This document shows, piece after piece, positions 43,899-53,115 of a stretch of 64,000 nt of DNA. How positions within the stretch are numbered: position 1 is the stretch's first letter; each line of letters opens with the position of its first letter. Under the pieces are notes generated by a model that worked only from the letters and a program-made list of their open reading frames with translations, was not told where the DNA came from and ran no database searches. The DNA is from Tenderia sp965602225 (lineage in GTDB: Bacteria > Pseudomonadota > Gammaproteobacteria > Tenderiales > Tenderiaceae): NCBI GenBank assembly GCA_965602225.1, contig CBFCYE010000001.1:62001-126000 (forward strand), written 5' to 3'. Made by a program: the position numbers and the translations under genes.

Positions 43899-44396
43899 TT
43901 ACAGAGACAGACTTTTGTCGCCTCTTGAAATTCCCGACACTCCAGAACGTACTGTCTCCAGAATCTCCTCATTGCCGACGGCCTGAATAAACGCATCCAG
44001 CTTGTCGCCAGTTCCCGTCAATTCAATGGTATAGCTGTTACTGGTCACATCGATGATATTGCCGCGAAAGATTTCTGCCAGGCGATTAATTTCATTGCGA
44101 GCCTCAGTGGCTGCAGCCGCCTTGACCTTAACCAGCATCATTTCACGCTCGATATGTGGCCCTTCAGTCAAATCGATCAATTTGACTACATCAATCAATT
44201 TATTCAATTGTTTGGTGATCTGTTCAATGATTTGATCCGAACCACGTGTAACCAGAGTCATGCGTGATAGCGAAGGGTCTTCTGTTGCCGCAACCGTTAG
44301 TGACTCAATATTATAGCCACGAGCAGAAAACAAGCCAGCAACACGCGACAAGGCACCCGCTTCATTTTCCATCAATATAGAAATTATATGACGCAT
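43899..44396 (-). CDS. ilvH: Acetolactate synthase small (regulatory) subunit
   Basis: 165 residues. An N-terminal ACT domain (RHIISILMENEAGALSRVAGLFSARGYNIESL) gives valine feedback, and a C-terminal domain (IFRGNIIDVTSNSYTIELTG) contacts the catalytic subunit. It starts 4 bp after the ilvB stop codon, so translation is probably coupled. Confidence 0.95.
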   Translation of the reverse strand: MRHIISILMENEAGALSRVAGLFSARGYNIESLTVAATEDPSLSRMTLVTRGSDQIIEQITKQLNKLIDVVKLIDLTEGPHIEREMMLVKVKAAAATEARNEINRLAEIFRGNIIDVTSNSYTIELTGTGDKLDAFIQAVGNEEILETVRSGVSGISRGDKSLSL

Positions 44397-44400
44397 CGAC

Positions 44401-46098
44401 TTACACCAAAATCATTTCGTTCAAACCAGCACCGGCTGGAATCATTGGATAGACGTTTTCAGTCTGGTCAGTAACCACATCAATAAAGACCAAACGCTTC
44501 TTATATTTGCCTACCGCTTCTTCCATGGCTGGAACCACATCTTCTTGCTTCTCAACACGAATACCAACATGACCATAAGACTCTGCCAGTTTAACGAAGT
44601 CAGGCAGTGCCTCCATGTAAGACATGGAATAACGGCCCTGGTAGAAAAATTCCTGCCACTGACGCACCATGCCCAAAACACGATTATTAAGACAAACAAC
44701 CTTTATAGGCAGGCCATATTGCAAACAGGTCGACAGTTCCTGAATATTCATCTGGATACTACCTTCACCGGTAACACAGGCAACCGTTGCCTTGGGGTTA
44801 GCAAGCTGCGCACCCATTGCGGCCGGCAGACCAAAGCCCATCGTCCCCAGACCACCAGAGTTGATCCAGCGATAAGGTTTATCAAATTTATAGAACTGAG
44901 CCGCCCACATCTGATGCTGACCCACGTCTGAAGTAACAAAGGCATCGCCCTTGGTGACGTTATAAAGCGATTCAATCACGTATTGTGGTTTTATCAGGCC
45001 AGACTCTGTGTCGTACTTAAGGCAATCAACCGCACGCCACTCTTCAATCTGCTTCCACCACTCAGCCAGCGCCTTTTTGTCAGGCGTCAGCTTAGATTCG
45101 GCCAACAGCGCCATCATCTCTTTCAATACATTGTTAACGCCACCAACAATCGGCACATCAACCATGACATTTTTTGCAATAGAGGCGGGATCGATGTCTA
45201 CATGAATAATTTTGGCCGTCGGACAAAACTTCTCAATGTTGCCGGTAACGCGATCATCAAAACGGGCACCAATGGCAATCAGCACATCACAGTTATGCAT
45301 GGACATATTGGCTTCGTAGGTGCCGTGCATACCGAGCATGCCGAGGAATTGTTTGTCCGTTGCCGGATAGGCACCCAAACCCATCAATGTATTAGTGATC
45401 GGAAAGCCAAGTTTCCTGATCATGTCAGTCAGCGGTTTGGCGGCACGATCAAGAATCACACCCCCACCGCTGTACACCATTGGCCGCTTAGCGGACAACA
45501 TCAGGTCAACAGCCTTCATGATCTGGCGCTTATTACCCTTCACTACCGGATTATACGAGCGCATCTTGATGCTTTTGGGGTAGTGGTATTCACACTTCTC
45601 AGCGGTAATATCTTTTGGAACATCAACGACAACCGGACCAGGGCGACCAGTCGTCGCAACGTAAAAAGCCTTCTTAATCGTTTCAGCCAGGTCTTTTACA
45701 TCCTTAACCAGGAAGTTGTGTTTGACACATGGGCGAGTAATACCAACGGAATCAACTTCCTGAAAGGCATCATTACCAATCATGTTGGTAGGCACCTGGC
45801 CAGTGAAGACAACCATGGGGATGGAATCCATATACGCCGTGGCAATACCAGTAATTGCGTTGGTTGCACCCGGGCCTGAGGTAACAAGCACTACACCTGG
45901 CTTACCAGATGAACGGGCGTAACCATCAGCGGCGTGGGTAGCAGCCTGCTCATGACGCACCAGAATGTGCTCAACTTTGTCCTGTTTGTAAATAGCATCA
46001 TAGATATGCAGTACTGCCCCACCGGGGTAGCCAAACAGATATTCGACACCTTCATCCTCAAGACTGCGGATTAAGATTTCGGCACCAGTTAATTCCAC
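44401..46098 (-). CDS. ilvB: Acetolactate synthase large (catalytic) subunit
   Basis: 565 residues; thiamine-diphosphate enzyme joining pyruvate with pyruvate or 2-oxobutyrate. N-terminal TPP glutamate in [19 protein letters not shown]-binding middle domain, and C-terminal [15 protein letters not shown] followed by VCLNN, the TPP/Mg motif. GTG start at 46098 with AGGAGAG upstream. First gene of ilvBHC; a hairpin pair in its leader may regulate it. Confidence 0.96.
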   Translation of the reverse strand: MELTGAEILIRSLEDEGVEYLFGYPGGAVLHIYDAIYKQDKVEHILVRHEQAATHAADGYARSSGKPGVVLVTSGPGATNAITGIATAYMDSIPMVVFTGQVPTNMIGNDAFQEVDSVGITRPCVKHNFLVKDVKDLAETIKKAFYVATTGRPGPVVVDVPKDITAEKCEYHYPKSIKMRSYNPVVKGNKRQIMKAVDLMLSAKRPMVYSGGGVILDRAAKPLTDMIRKLGFPITNTLMGLGAYPATDKQFLGMLGMHGTYEANMSMHNCDVLIAIGARFDDRVTGNIEKFCPTAKIIHVDIDPASIAKNVMVDVPIVGGVNNVLKEMMALLAESKLTPDKKALAEWWKQIEEWRAVDCLKYDTESGLIKPQYVIESLYNVTKGDAFVTSDVGQHQMWAAQFYKFDKPYRWINSGGLGTMGFGLPAAMGAQLANPKATVACVTGEGSIQMNIQELSTCLQYGLPIKVVCLNNRVLGMVRQWQEFFYQGRYSMSYMEALPDFVKLAESYGHVGIRVEKQEDVVPAMEEAVGKYKKRLVFIDVVTDQTENVYPMIPAGAGLNEMILV

Positions 46099-46118
46099 CG
46101 TGATTCTCTCCTAAAAAC

Positions 46119-46154
46119 CTTTTTCTCTAAGAGAAAAAGCCCGTTTAACGGGCA
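46119..46154 (-). promoter_or_regulatory. Tandem hairpins in ilvB leader (attenuator-like)
   Basis: On the minus strand GCCCGTT-AA-ACGGGC (approx.) is followed at once by a pyrimidine run CTTTTTCTC, a terminator form; that same run is the 5' arm of a second perfect 9-bp hairpin, CTTTTTCTC-TTA-GAGAAAAAG. The two share bases, so they could be alternative states. No Ile/Val-rich leader ORF is seen between the promoter and these hairpins. Confidence 0.5.
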
Positions 46155-46195
46155 GTCACTCTATTTCCAGTATTTTAAATATCAAAAGAGCTCGA

Positions 46196-46225
46196 AAATT
46201 ACATGAAAATTCGTAGCTTAGTCAA
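46196..46225 (-). promoter_or_regulatory. Predicted sigma-70 promoter of ilvBHC
   Basis: TTGACT, 18-bp spacer, TAATTT on the minus strand, ~100 bp before the ilvB start and upstream of the tandem hairpins. Confidence 0.45.
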
Positions 46226-46335
46226 GCCCTTAGATCAGGGCGGCGAGTATACCAGAATTTTAATATCTGAGGCAGTTCCGAAAACTTCAAGGCAAGACAG
46301 CTATAATTTTCCAAACCCACACAAACGGAACCGTC

Positions 46336-46680
46336 ATGCCATTTCTAAAGCTAGAGACAAACCAAACCCCCTCACCAGAATCACTGCAGCAACATCTAAA
46401 AATGCTATCCGAAGGCGTGGCTGAAATCCTGGGAAAACCCGAAAATTACGTCATGATTGCACTTGAAACTGCAAAACCCATGTTTTTTGCCGGAAATGAG
46501 CAGCCTGCTGCCTTCGTCGAACTCAAGAGCCTGGGCCTGCCCGAAGAGCAAACGACCAGCCTTTCCAGCGCCCTATGCCAGCTGATCGAAACTCAAATGG
46601 GGATAAAAAAAGATAGAATCTATATAGAGTTTAGTGGCCCGGCCAGACATATGTGGGGCTGGGATGGCAAAACCTTCTAA
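46336..46680 (+). CDS. MIF / phenylpyruvate tautomerase superfamily protein
   Basis: 114 residues beginning MPFLKLETN; removal of Met exposes Pro1, the catalytic base of the tautomerase fold. Lys33-equivalent in LGKPENYVMIALE, and the C-terminal DRIYIEFSGPARHMWGWDG match the MIF family closely. It probably keto-enol tautomerises an aromatic 2-oxoacid; the biological substrate in bacteria is unclear. Overlaps the convergent hydrolase-like gene by 4 bp. Divergent from ilvB. Confidence 0.9.
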   Translation: MPFLKLETNQTPSPESLQQHLKMLSEGVAEILGKPENYVMIALETAKPMFFAGNEQPAAFVELKSLGLPEEQTTSLSSALCQLIETQMGIKKDRIYIEFSGPARHMWGWDGKTF

Positions 46681-47429
46681 CCCGCCTCGACAAAGTCAGC
46701 CAGAAAACCATCTACCTGCTCCCAGACATCAGCAACAAGGGATTCGTTATAGGTCGGATAGGCGGAATCCATAAAGCCATGCCCTGCTGAAAAACTGTAA
46801 TTTTTATAGGTAATCAATGCCTTCTTCATCAGCAAGCGGTAGTCCTCAATCATCTGCGGAGTAATCGACTCATCCTGGCGGGCAAAAATCGCCAGCAATG
46901 GTGCCTTTAAGGTGCGCATCTGCGCCACATCGGCATCAAGTTCACCGTAAATCACCACCGTACCCGCGACGTCGCTGGGCGCTGCAATCGCTGCCTGAAA
47001 AGATTGCCAGCCACCAAAACCTGCCCCCAAAGTGACGACCTTGCGGCCCTCTCTTTTTAGATAATTCAGACCCGCCTTAACATCAGCCTTAACCCATTCA
47101 GGGTCTGTCGCGTTCATGATTTCTGTGGCCAACCGCTCCTGTTTAGAAATACGACCATCAAAGACATCAATTGCCAAGGCACGATAACCCTTGGCCGCAA
47201 ACCGGTCGACCCACTGACGAACCGTTGCATTAATACCCCAGCGGTCATGCAGGATCAAGATCCCCAGAGCGGCATCTTCAGGCCCGGCAACATAAGCCTG
47301 CAGGTTTGTTCCCATTACCGACTTAACGGTAATAACACCAGAACTTGCTTGCGCTAATTTCTCACTGGAATCAGCAGCATAACTGGCAAATGAAACAAAA
47401 CAGATTAAACTAAAAATTAGACTACGCAT
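46677..47429 (-). CDS. Dienelactone-hydrolase-fold protein lacking the nucleophile Cys
   Basis: 250 residues with signal peptide (MRSLIFSLICFVSFASYA). The fold, the Asp (FARQDESITPQ) and the His (SAGHGFMDSAY) are conserved, but where the family has G-x-C-x-G-G the sequence reads LGAGFGGWQSFQ: the nucleophile is Gly. The Glu before the triad is also changed (LHDRWG instead of HEWWG). It therefore looks like a binding protein or pseudo-enzyme. Start at 47429 (second of two adjacent ATGs) has better spacing from GGAG than 47432. Overlaps the MIF gene end. Confidence 0.82.
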   Translation of the reverse strand: MRSLIFSLICFVSFASYAADSSEKLAQASSGVITVKSVMGTNLQAYVAGPEDAALGILILHDRWGINATVRQWVDRFAAKGYRALAIDVFDGRISKQERLATEIMNATDPEWVKADVKAGLNYLKREGRKVVTLGAGFGGWQSFQAAIAAPSDVAGTVVIYGELDADVAQMRTLKAPLLAIFARQDESITPQMIEDYRLLMKKALITYKNYSFSAGHGFMDSAYPTYNESLVADVWEQVDGFLADFVEAG

Positions 47430-47576
47430 CATCACTCCAACACAATTATGCAAACAAAATAACAACAAGCTTAGATACGCTCAAGGCAATTGATAAAAAA
47501 ACATTAATTCAGGCCTGCTCGCAACCCCATATGCTAACCTCAGCTCATGCAATTGACCTTATAAGGAACTCATCGG

Positions 47577-48383
47577 ATGACTAGCCAAAATCAGCCTGAC
47601 TGGGACAAACTGGCAGAAAAGTTTGATCTATTTTTACCTCACATTGCCCCTGTAGGCGAGGCCATGTTGGCCGCCCTTGAGATTAATCCAGGCGACAAAA
47701 TCATCGACCTTGCCTCAGGCACAGGCGAACCAGCCCTTACCCTGGCACAACGCAATCCCCACGCCCAGGTCATCGGCACCGATGCCGCCGCAGGTATGGT
47801 CAGGGCGGCACAAAACAAGCTCAAGGCTGCCCAGCTCAAAAATATTGAATTCACCTGCATGGCCACCGAAAAACTTGAGTTCGAAGACGCCAGCTTTGAC
47901 AAGGCCATTTGCCGTTTTGGGGTCATGCTATTTGAAGATCCACTCCAGGGCAGCAAAGAGATGTTTCGCGTACTCAAGCCCGGTGGTCAATTTGCACTGG
48001 CAGTCTGGAGCACAGCAGAAACCATGACCACCATGAACTGGGCCTACCAGGTATTCAAAGATCGCTTGGAAGAACAGGACCACCCCGCCCTCGCCAAAGT
48101 CACCTCACTCGGTGAAGCAGGTGTGCTGAAAACACTATTGCAACAAGCTGGATTTAAAAACTTCAAAGTTGAAGCCAAGCAGTTTAACTATCAGTTTCAA
48201 TCATTTGAAGAATACTGGGAGATGATCGAAGCCTCAGACATCATGAAACAACAATTCGATGCGCTGCCCCAAGAAGAGCGTGAGAATGTTCGAGATGAAG
48301 TCGCCCGTTTTGCCAGCGAATTTATAACCGGCAACGGGCTGGTGATACCACATGAATACCTGCTGGCAACCGGAGTTAAATAA
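47577..48383 (+). CDS. Class I SAM-dependent methyltransferase (UbiE/COQ5-like)
   Basis: 268 residues. SAM motif I is KIIDLASGTGEPALTLAQ, motif II VIGTDAAAGMVRAAQ, motif III-like FDKAICRFGVMLFEDP. The methyltransferase_11 fold of this kind acts on small molecules such as quinone or lipid precursors; the true ubiE differs in the N-terminal motif, so no specific substrate is proposed. Followed by a terminator shared with a 32-codon gene on the opposite strand. Confidence 0.88.
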   Translation: MTSQNQPDWDKLAEKFDLFLPHIAPVGEAMLAALEINPGDKIIDLASGTGEPALTLAQRNPHAQVIGTDAAAGMVRAAQNKLKAAQLKNIEFTCMATEKLEFEDASFDKAICRFGVMLFEDPLQGSKEMFRVLKPGGQFALAVWSTAETMTTMNWAYQVFKDRLEEQDHPALAKVTSLGEAGVLKTLLQQAGFKNFKVEAKQFNYQFQSFEEYWEMIEASDIMKQQFDALPQEERENVRDEVARFASEFITGNGLVIPHEYLLATGVK

Positions 48384-48399
48384 GCACCGATACTCGGAT

Positions 48400-48431
48400 A
48401 AAAAAAGGGCCGCAACATGCGACCCTTTTAA
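48400..48431. terminator. Bidirectional intrinsic terminator
   Basis: AAAAGGGCCGC-AACAT-GCGACCCTTTT between the methyltransferase and the convergent 32-codon gene. Confidence 0.85.
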
Positions 48432-48450
48432 AATCCTGTTTAGTTATTCA

Positions 48451-48549
48451 TCAATACATAATCGATGCAAATATCCCGACCAACGACACCATGCATGCTG
48501 ACCCAAGCACAATAATCAAATCTGTATCACCTGAACTTTTTTGCAACAT
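48451..48549 (-). CDS. 32-residue predicted membrane miniprotein
   Basis: ATG at 48549 is preceded by a strong AGGAGAAGAAT. The product starts MLQKSSGDTD and continues as one hydrophobic helix (LIIVLGSACMVSLVGIFASIMY) ending at the stop. A terminator lies 20 bp downstream. With ribosome site, single helix and terminator all in place it looks like a true small protein. No function can be given. The rest of the 300-bp space up to 48683 shows nothing else. Confidence 0.6.
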   Translation of the reverse strand: MLQKSSGDTDLIIVLGSACMVSLVGIFASIMY

Positions 48550-48682
48550 ATTCTTCTCCTAGTAGATTAATGGTTAAAAAACACACTTCACTAATGGGAA
48601 AAACAATCCAGCACCCATGAGAAACATAGTGCAACAGTCAGGAAATACAAGTTATTTTTACGGGTAGATTACATTTGCAGAC

Positions 48683-51175
48683 TCAATATTGACTCAGCGT
48701 TTTCAGTGGCGCCTGATTAATAACAAGGCGCGTCCCTAGCGTACCGGCAAGACCAACACCTAGCGCACCTATCAGGCCACCGGCAAGCCATAGGGTTATT
48801 CCGGGCAAATAATTGAGCTGAAAAATACGCTCTGCGACAACCATTCCCACAACACCTGCCACCGATGCCGCCACCAGGCCTGATAGCAAACCCAGCCCTG
48901 AGTATTCAAGCACGATACTGCTGAGCAACTGGCCGCGACGGGCACCCAGGGTTCGCAAAATGGCTGCCTCCCGGATTCGTTCGTCAAGGGTGGAATGAAT
49001 AGCGGCATACATCACCATCAAACCCGCCAACAGGGTAAACAGAAACACATACTCGACCGCCAGGGTGACGCGTTCGATGATGGATCTAACCTGGGCCAAA
49101 ATACCGGCCACATCAAAGACTGTGATATTGGGAAACTGCTGCAACAGACGATTCAGAACGGCATGTTTTGCCTCAGGCAGATAAAAGGCAGTGATGTAGC
49201 TGACCGGAAAACCATCCAGCAGTTGTGGTGGTGCCACAACAAAAAAATTGGCATTAAAGCTATCCCATTCGACGCTGCGCAGACTACTAATCTCAGCAGT
49301 AAAAGCCTGACCCGCAGCGGAATAGGTCAGCCGGTCACCCAGGCCCAGCCCCAGCTCCTTGGCCAGCCCCTCTTCAACCGATAACAATTCAGTTCCATAT
49401 TCAGACTCACCCCACCAACGTCCAGCAACAATCTGGTTATCCTGCTGCATCTCTGCTGCCCAGGAGATATTGAACTCACGATTCACTAAACGTTTAGCGC
49501 GTTCGCTAGCAAAATCATCCACCACCACTGCCCGGCCATTAATCTCTACCAGGCGTGCTCTCAGCATTGGATAAAGCACAGGCGTTTCAATATTTTCGCC
49601 AGCAAAAAAAACCTTCACCGGATCAAGCTGGGCAGACTGGATATTGATCAGGAATCGGTTAGGCGTGTTGTCTGCCAAACCGCCCTGCCACTCATCGAGC
49701 AGATCTGTGCGCACTAAAGCCAACAGCAACAGCGCCATCAGACCGATACTAAAACCAACCATCTGGATAATGCTCTGCCGGGCACGACGACTGATATTAA
49801 CCAGACCAAAACGCCATGTCGCCCCGGCATGACTAACGGCCAGTCTAAGCAACCGTAACAGCAGCAGCGATAACAGCACCAAAATCACCAACAGCAACAC
49901 CAGACCAAGAATAATACTCACTGCCAGTTTGATATTTTGTGCCTGCAACAAGACCAGGGCGATAAAGGCGCTAATACCGACAACATAGGCTGACACCGTA
50001 TTCAGCCCAACAGAACCCAGGTCACGATTTAACACACGTAAGGTGGGCACATTGGCCAATTGCATAATGGGCGGCATGGCAAAACCCAACAGGGTAATCA
50101 TTCCGGTCAGAAAACCCAATACAACCGGCCAGGCATCGGGTGCTGGCAACTCAATATCAGCAAGCGGCCCCAGCAGGGCGACCAGCCCCCACTGCGCCAA
50201 ATAACCAAGCAACACCCCAATGCCACTGGCCACCAAACCCAGCGCCAGCATCTGCCACAGATACAGTCGGCTAATGAAACGCTGTTCGGCACCCAGGCAA
50301 CGCATCACCGCACAGTTATCAAAATGACGACTGACAAAACGACGCGCCGCCATGGCCACAGCCGCTGCGGCAAGCAAGACACTGACCAGGGCGGCCAGAC
50401 CAAGAAAGGCATCAGCCCGCTGCAAGGCTGTTTCAACCTGGGGCCGCGCATCTTTGATGGTGTTTAGGCGTTCGCCGGGGGCCAGCCCTTTCTGCCAAAG
50501 GCGTTGTAGTTTTTCAACTCGCTCAACATCACCGGCAAGCAACAGGCGATAGTTGATCCGACTAGCGGGTTGGACCAGTTGTGTCGCCGCTAGATCAGCA
50601 ATATTCATTAACAGTCGCGGCGCAAAACCAAACAGCATGCCGCCCGACTGTTCCGGCTCATTGCTCAACACGGCAGCGACACGCAATTCGGCAGAACCAA
50701 CCTTCAAGCTATCACCGACCTTGATACCCAGTTGAGTCAGCACCTGACTACCGGCCCAGACAGTGCCAACTAAAGGTGCCGCTGTCACTGGCGTCGGCGT
50801 TGCAAACAACTCACTGGCAATATGTACCTGGCCACGTAATGGATAGCTGTTACTAACCGCCTTAAGCGCCACCAGCTGGTGAGCAGCATCGGCAAACACC
50901 ATGGTTGGAAACTCAACCGTCTCAGCTGTATTAAGCCCGGCTTCAACGGCCGCCGTCAGTCGCGCTTCGGCAACGGGGTTGCGCGACGAAAACACCAGAT
51001 CGCCGCCCAGTAAATCATTGGACTGACTCGCCAGGGCCAGTTGAATGCGATTGGTAAAGAAGTTGACCGAGCTGACGCTGGCAACCGCGACAATCAGCGC
51101 CAGCAAAAGCACCGTCAGCTCACCGGCAGACCAGTCACGCCACAGCTGACGCAAGCCCAATTGCAGAGCTATCAC
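48683..51175 (-). CDS. ybbP: FtsX-like ABC transporter permease (YbbP)
   Basis: 830 residues: an N-terminal helix, a large periplasmic domain, three central helices, a second periplasmic domain and a C-terminal FtsX domain (VMYAAIHSTLDERIREAAILRTLGARRGQL). Two FtsX modules in one chain are typical of YbbP. Overlaps the ATPase gene by 4 bp, so the two form one unit. YbbAP with TesA is a conserved neighbourhood; proposed to extract hydrophobic compounds from the membrane. Confidence 0.9.
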   Translation of the reverse strand: MIALQLGLRQLWRDWSAGELTVLLLALIVAVASVSSVNFFTNRIQLALASQSNDLLGGDLVFSSRNPVAEARLTAAVEAGLNTAETVEFPTMVFADAAHQLVALKAVSNSYPLRGQVHIASELFATPTPVTAAPLVGTVWAGSQVLTQLGIKVGDSLKVGSAELRVAAVLSNEPEQSGGMLFGFAPRLLMNIADLAATQLVQPASRINYRLLLAGDVERVEKLQRLWQKGLAPGERLNTIKDARPQVETALQRADAFLGLAALVSVLLAAAAVAMAARRFVSRHFDNCAVMRCLGAEQRFISRLYLWQMLALGLVASGIGVLLGYLAQWGLVALLGPLADIELPAPDAWPVVLGFLTGMITLLGFAMPPIMQLANVPTLRVLNRDLGSVGLNTVSAYVVGISAFIALVLLQAQNIKLAVSIILGLVLLLVILVLLSLLLLRLLRLAVSHAGATWRFGLVNISRRARQSIIQMVGFSIGLMALLLLALVRTDLLDEWQGGLADNTPNRFLINIQSAQLDPVKVFFAGENIETPVLYPMLRARLVEINGRAVVVDDFASERAKRLVNREFNISWAAEMQQDNQIVAGRWWGESEYGTELLSVEEGLAKELGLGLGDRLTYSAAGQAFTAEISSLRSVEWDSFNANFFVVAPPQLLDGFPVSYITAFYLPEAKHAVLNRLLQQFPNITVFDVAGILAQVRSIIERVTLAVEYVFLFTLLAGLMVMYAAIHSTLDERIREAAILRTLGARRGQLLSSIVLEYSGLGLLSGLVAASVAGVVGMVVAERIFQLNYLPGITLWLAGGLIGALGVGLAGTLGTRLVINQAPLKTLSQY

Positions 51176-51846
51176 ACGCTAGCCCTCAGGCAGCCTTCTT
51201 CCAGTTCCAGTTGTCGCTGGCAGCGCCCGGCCAGGCTGCTGTCATGGGTCACCATAACCAGGGTCGTGCCATGTTCAGCATTGAGTTCAAACAGCAGGTC
51301 GATAATCTTCGCCCCGGTCTTGCGATCAAGGTTGCCGGTTGGTTCATCGGCGAATAACAGTTTGGGCTGCGGCGCAAAGGCACGGGCAATCGCAACCCGC
51401 TGCTGCTCGCCGCCGGACAACTGTTTGGGGTAATGACTCTGACGCGGGCCAAGGCCAACCCGTTCAAGCACGCGTTGTGCAACCGCAGCGGCATCACTCC
51501 GCCCGCTAAGCTCCAGCGGCAACATCACATTTTCCAAGGCCGTAAGGTTGGGCAACAACTGGAAGGCCTGAAACACAAACCCCACCTTCTCAGCCCTGAG
51601 TCGGGCGCGGCCATCTTCGTCCAGCGCAAACAGGTCAACACCATCAACAATGACCTGCCCTGCGGTTGGCGTATCCAGTCCGGCCAACAAACCTAGCAGG
51701 GTTGATTTTCCGGCCCCGGATGAGCCGACAATGGCGACGGTTTCTGCCGCCAGAATATTAAACTCAACATTATTTAAAAGCGTCAGTTCACCCTCAGGGC
51801 TGACCACCCGTTTCGACAGGTTCACGATATTTAAAACAGCATCCAT
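51172..51846 (-). CDS. ybbA: ABC transporter ATPase (YbbA)
   Basis: 224 residues; Walker A GSSGAGKSTLLGLLAG, signature [14 protein letters not shown], Walker B LLFADEPTGNLD, H-loop VTHD. LolD/MacB-type ATPase matching the FtsX-like permease that follows with 4-bp overlap. The start at 51846 (MDAVLNIVNLSK) fits the family; a 10-codon extension is possible. Divergent from tesA by 80 bp. Confidence 0.93.
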   Translation of the reverse strand: MDAVLNIVNLSKRVVSPEGELTLLNNVEFNILAAETVAIVGSSGAGKSTLLGLLAGLDTPTAGQVIVDGVDLFALDEDGRARLRAEKVGFVFQAFQLLPNLTALENVMLPLELSGRSDAAAVAQRVLERVGLGPRQSHYPKQLSGGEQQRVAIARAFAPQPKLLFADEPTGNLDRKTGAKIIDLLFELNAEHGTTLVMVTHDSSLAGRCQRQLELEEGCLRASV

Positions 51847-51926
51847 ATTTATTCCAGCCAAGCCTTGTCTAATCACAGTTACGAAATAACTCCACAGCGT
51901 TACAATGTAAGGTCTCGGAGGATTTA

Positions 51927-52532
51927 ATGAAAGCCTGGATAACTGTTGTATTTACCCTGATATTTTGTGGCTCAGCGTCTGCCAATAGCCCAAACTTGTT
52001 GGTGCTTGGTGATAGTCTCAGCGCCGCCTTTGGCATAGAACAGCAACAGGGCTGGGTGGCTCTTTTGCAAAACCGCTTAGATCAGAAAAACCACGATTAC
52101 CAAGTCATCAACGCCAGCATTAGTGGCGAAACCTCCTCCGGCGGCTTGTCGCGCCTGCCTGCCCTGCTACAACGCTATCAACCGAGCATTGTGATTCTCG
52201 CCCTTGGCGCCAACGATGGCCTGCGCGGGCTGTCAATCAAACAGATGCGCACCAACCTGAATAGCATAATCGAACAGTCAAAACGTAAAGATGCCGCAGT
52301 GCTTCTGATTGGCATACAACTACCACCCAATTACGGCCCTACCTACACGCAACAATTTCAAGACACATTTAATCAGCTTGCCTCATCACAAAACGTGCCC
52401 CTGGTGCCATCCTTGGTAAACGGCATCGGTGAAAATAAGACCATGTTCCAGCAAGATGGTTTGCACCCAACAGCCAAGGCCCAGCCCACAATATTGAACA
52501 ATCTCTGGCCCAGCCTTGAACTACTACTTTAG
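51927..52532 (+). CDS. tesA: SGNH esterase / lysophospholipase TesA
   Basis: 201 residues with signal peptide (MKAWITVVFTLIFCGSASA). SGNH blocks: LVLGDSLSAAFG (Ser), SGETSSGG, LALGANDGLRG (Asn), DGLHPTAKAQ (Asp-His). A periplasmic thioesterase/arylesterase/lysophospholipase L1. GGAGG precedes the ATG. The stop overlaps the end of the convergent thioesterase by 4 bp. Confidence 0.93.
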   Translation: MKAWITVVFTLIFCGSASANSPNLLVLGDSLSAAFGIEQQQGWVALLQNRLDQKNHDYQVINASISGETSSGGLSRLPALLQRYQPSIVILALGANDGLRGLSIKQMRTNLNSIIEQSKRKDAAVLLIGIQLPPNYGPTYTQQFQDTFNQLASSQNVPLVPSLVNGIGENKTMFQQDGLHPTAKAQPTILNNLWPSLELLL

Positions 52533-52939
52533 TTAGGCGCAGCCAGCAAAAGCGCATCAAGCTCTGCCGGGATTGATGGCCGGCCACGCGCATTAAGCGC
52601 CGTGCCGATGATCTTGGCCTTCATGACCGGCTTGTTGTCTGAGAGACGAAAAACATCCTGATAAAAGGCAAATCGGGCTTTGGATTCACGCACCATATTC
52701 AGGCCAACCACAAACCTGTCACCGCTGGTTAGTGGCAGTTTGTAATCAAGCTCTGCCCTGACCACGACAAGATTAATGCCATTACGGGCATACTCGGCGA
52801 AATCGATACCGATGTCCTTTAGATATTCATGGCGTACATGTTCAAGATAGTTTTGATAAACGCCATTATTGACTATCCCCTGAATGTCGCACTCGTAATC
52901 ACGCACATCCATTTCCATTGAAAAACTGTAATCTTCCAT
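52529..52939 (-). CDS. Acyl-CoA thioesterase (4-hydroxybenzoyl-CoA thioesterase fold)
   Basis: 136 residues, single hot-dog domain. Pattern DVRDYECDIQGIVNNGVYQNYLEHVRHEYL resembles the 4HBT/YbgC active site, although the catalytic Asp position (usually DxxGHVYHxxY) reads CDIQGIVNNGVY with Asp kept. Start at 52939 with AAGGG upstream gives family length. Hydrolyses an acyl-CoA of unknown chain length. Confidence 0.85.
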   Translation of the reverse strand: MEDYSFSMEMDVRDYECDIQGIVNNGVYQNYLEHVRHEYLKDIGIDFAEYARNGINLVVVRAELDYKLPLTSGDRFVVGLNMVRESKARFAFYQDVFRLSDNKPVMKAKIIGTALNARGRPSIPAELDALLLAAPN

Positions 52940-53115
52940 GACATTAGCCCTTGGAATAAATAGAAGCCAAAATAGACGCAAAAACTACCTTATCTACAGA
53001 TTCTAAACAATCAAAAACTATTATTGATTATTAACGCCCCTCCCTCTAAATCGCCATTTCGGCACATCCCATGGGTATATAATGAGCGCCAATATTTTCC
53101 AGCATTGGAGGCGAT

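Noticed and set aside
44983..45879. Long open frame antisense to ilvB
   Set aside because: The ilvB frame is fully conserved with TPP motifs; the antisense product has no recognisable domain and is a shadow of codon bias.
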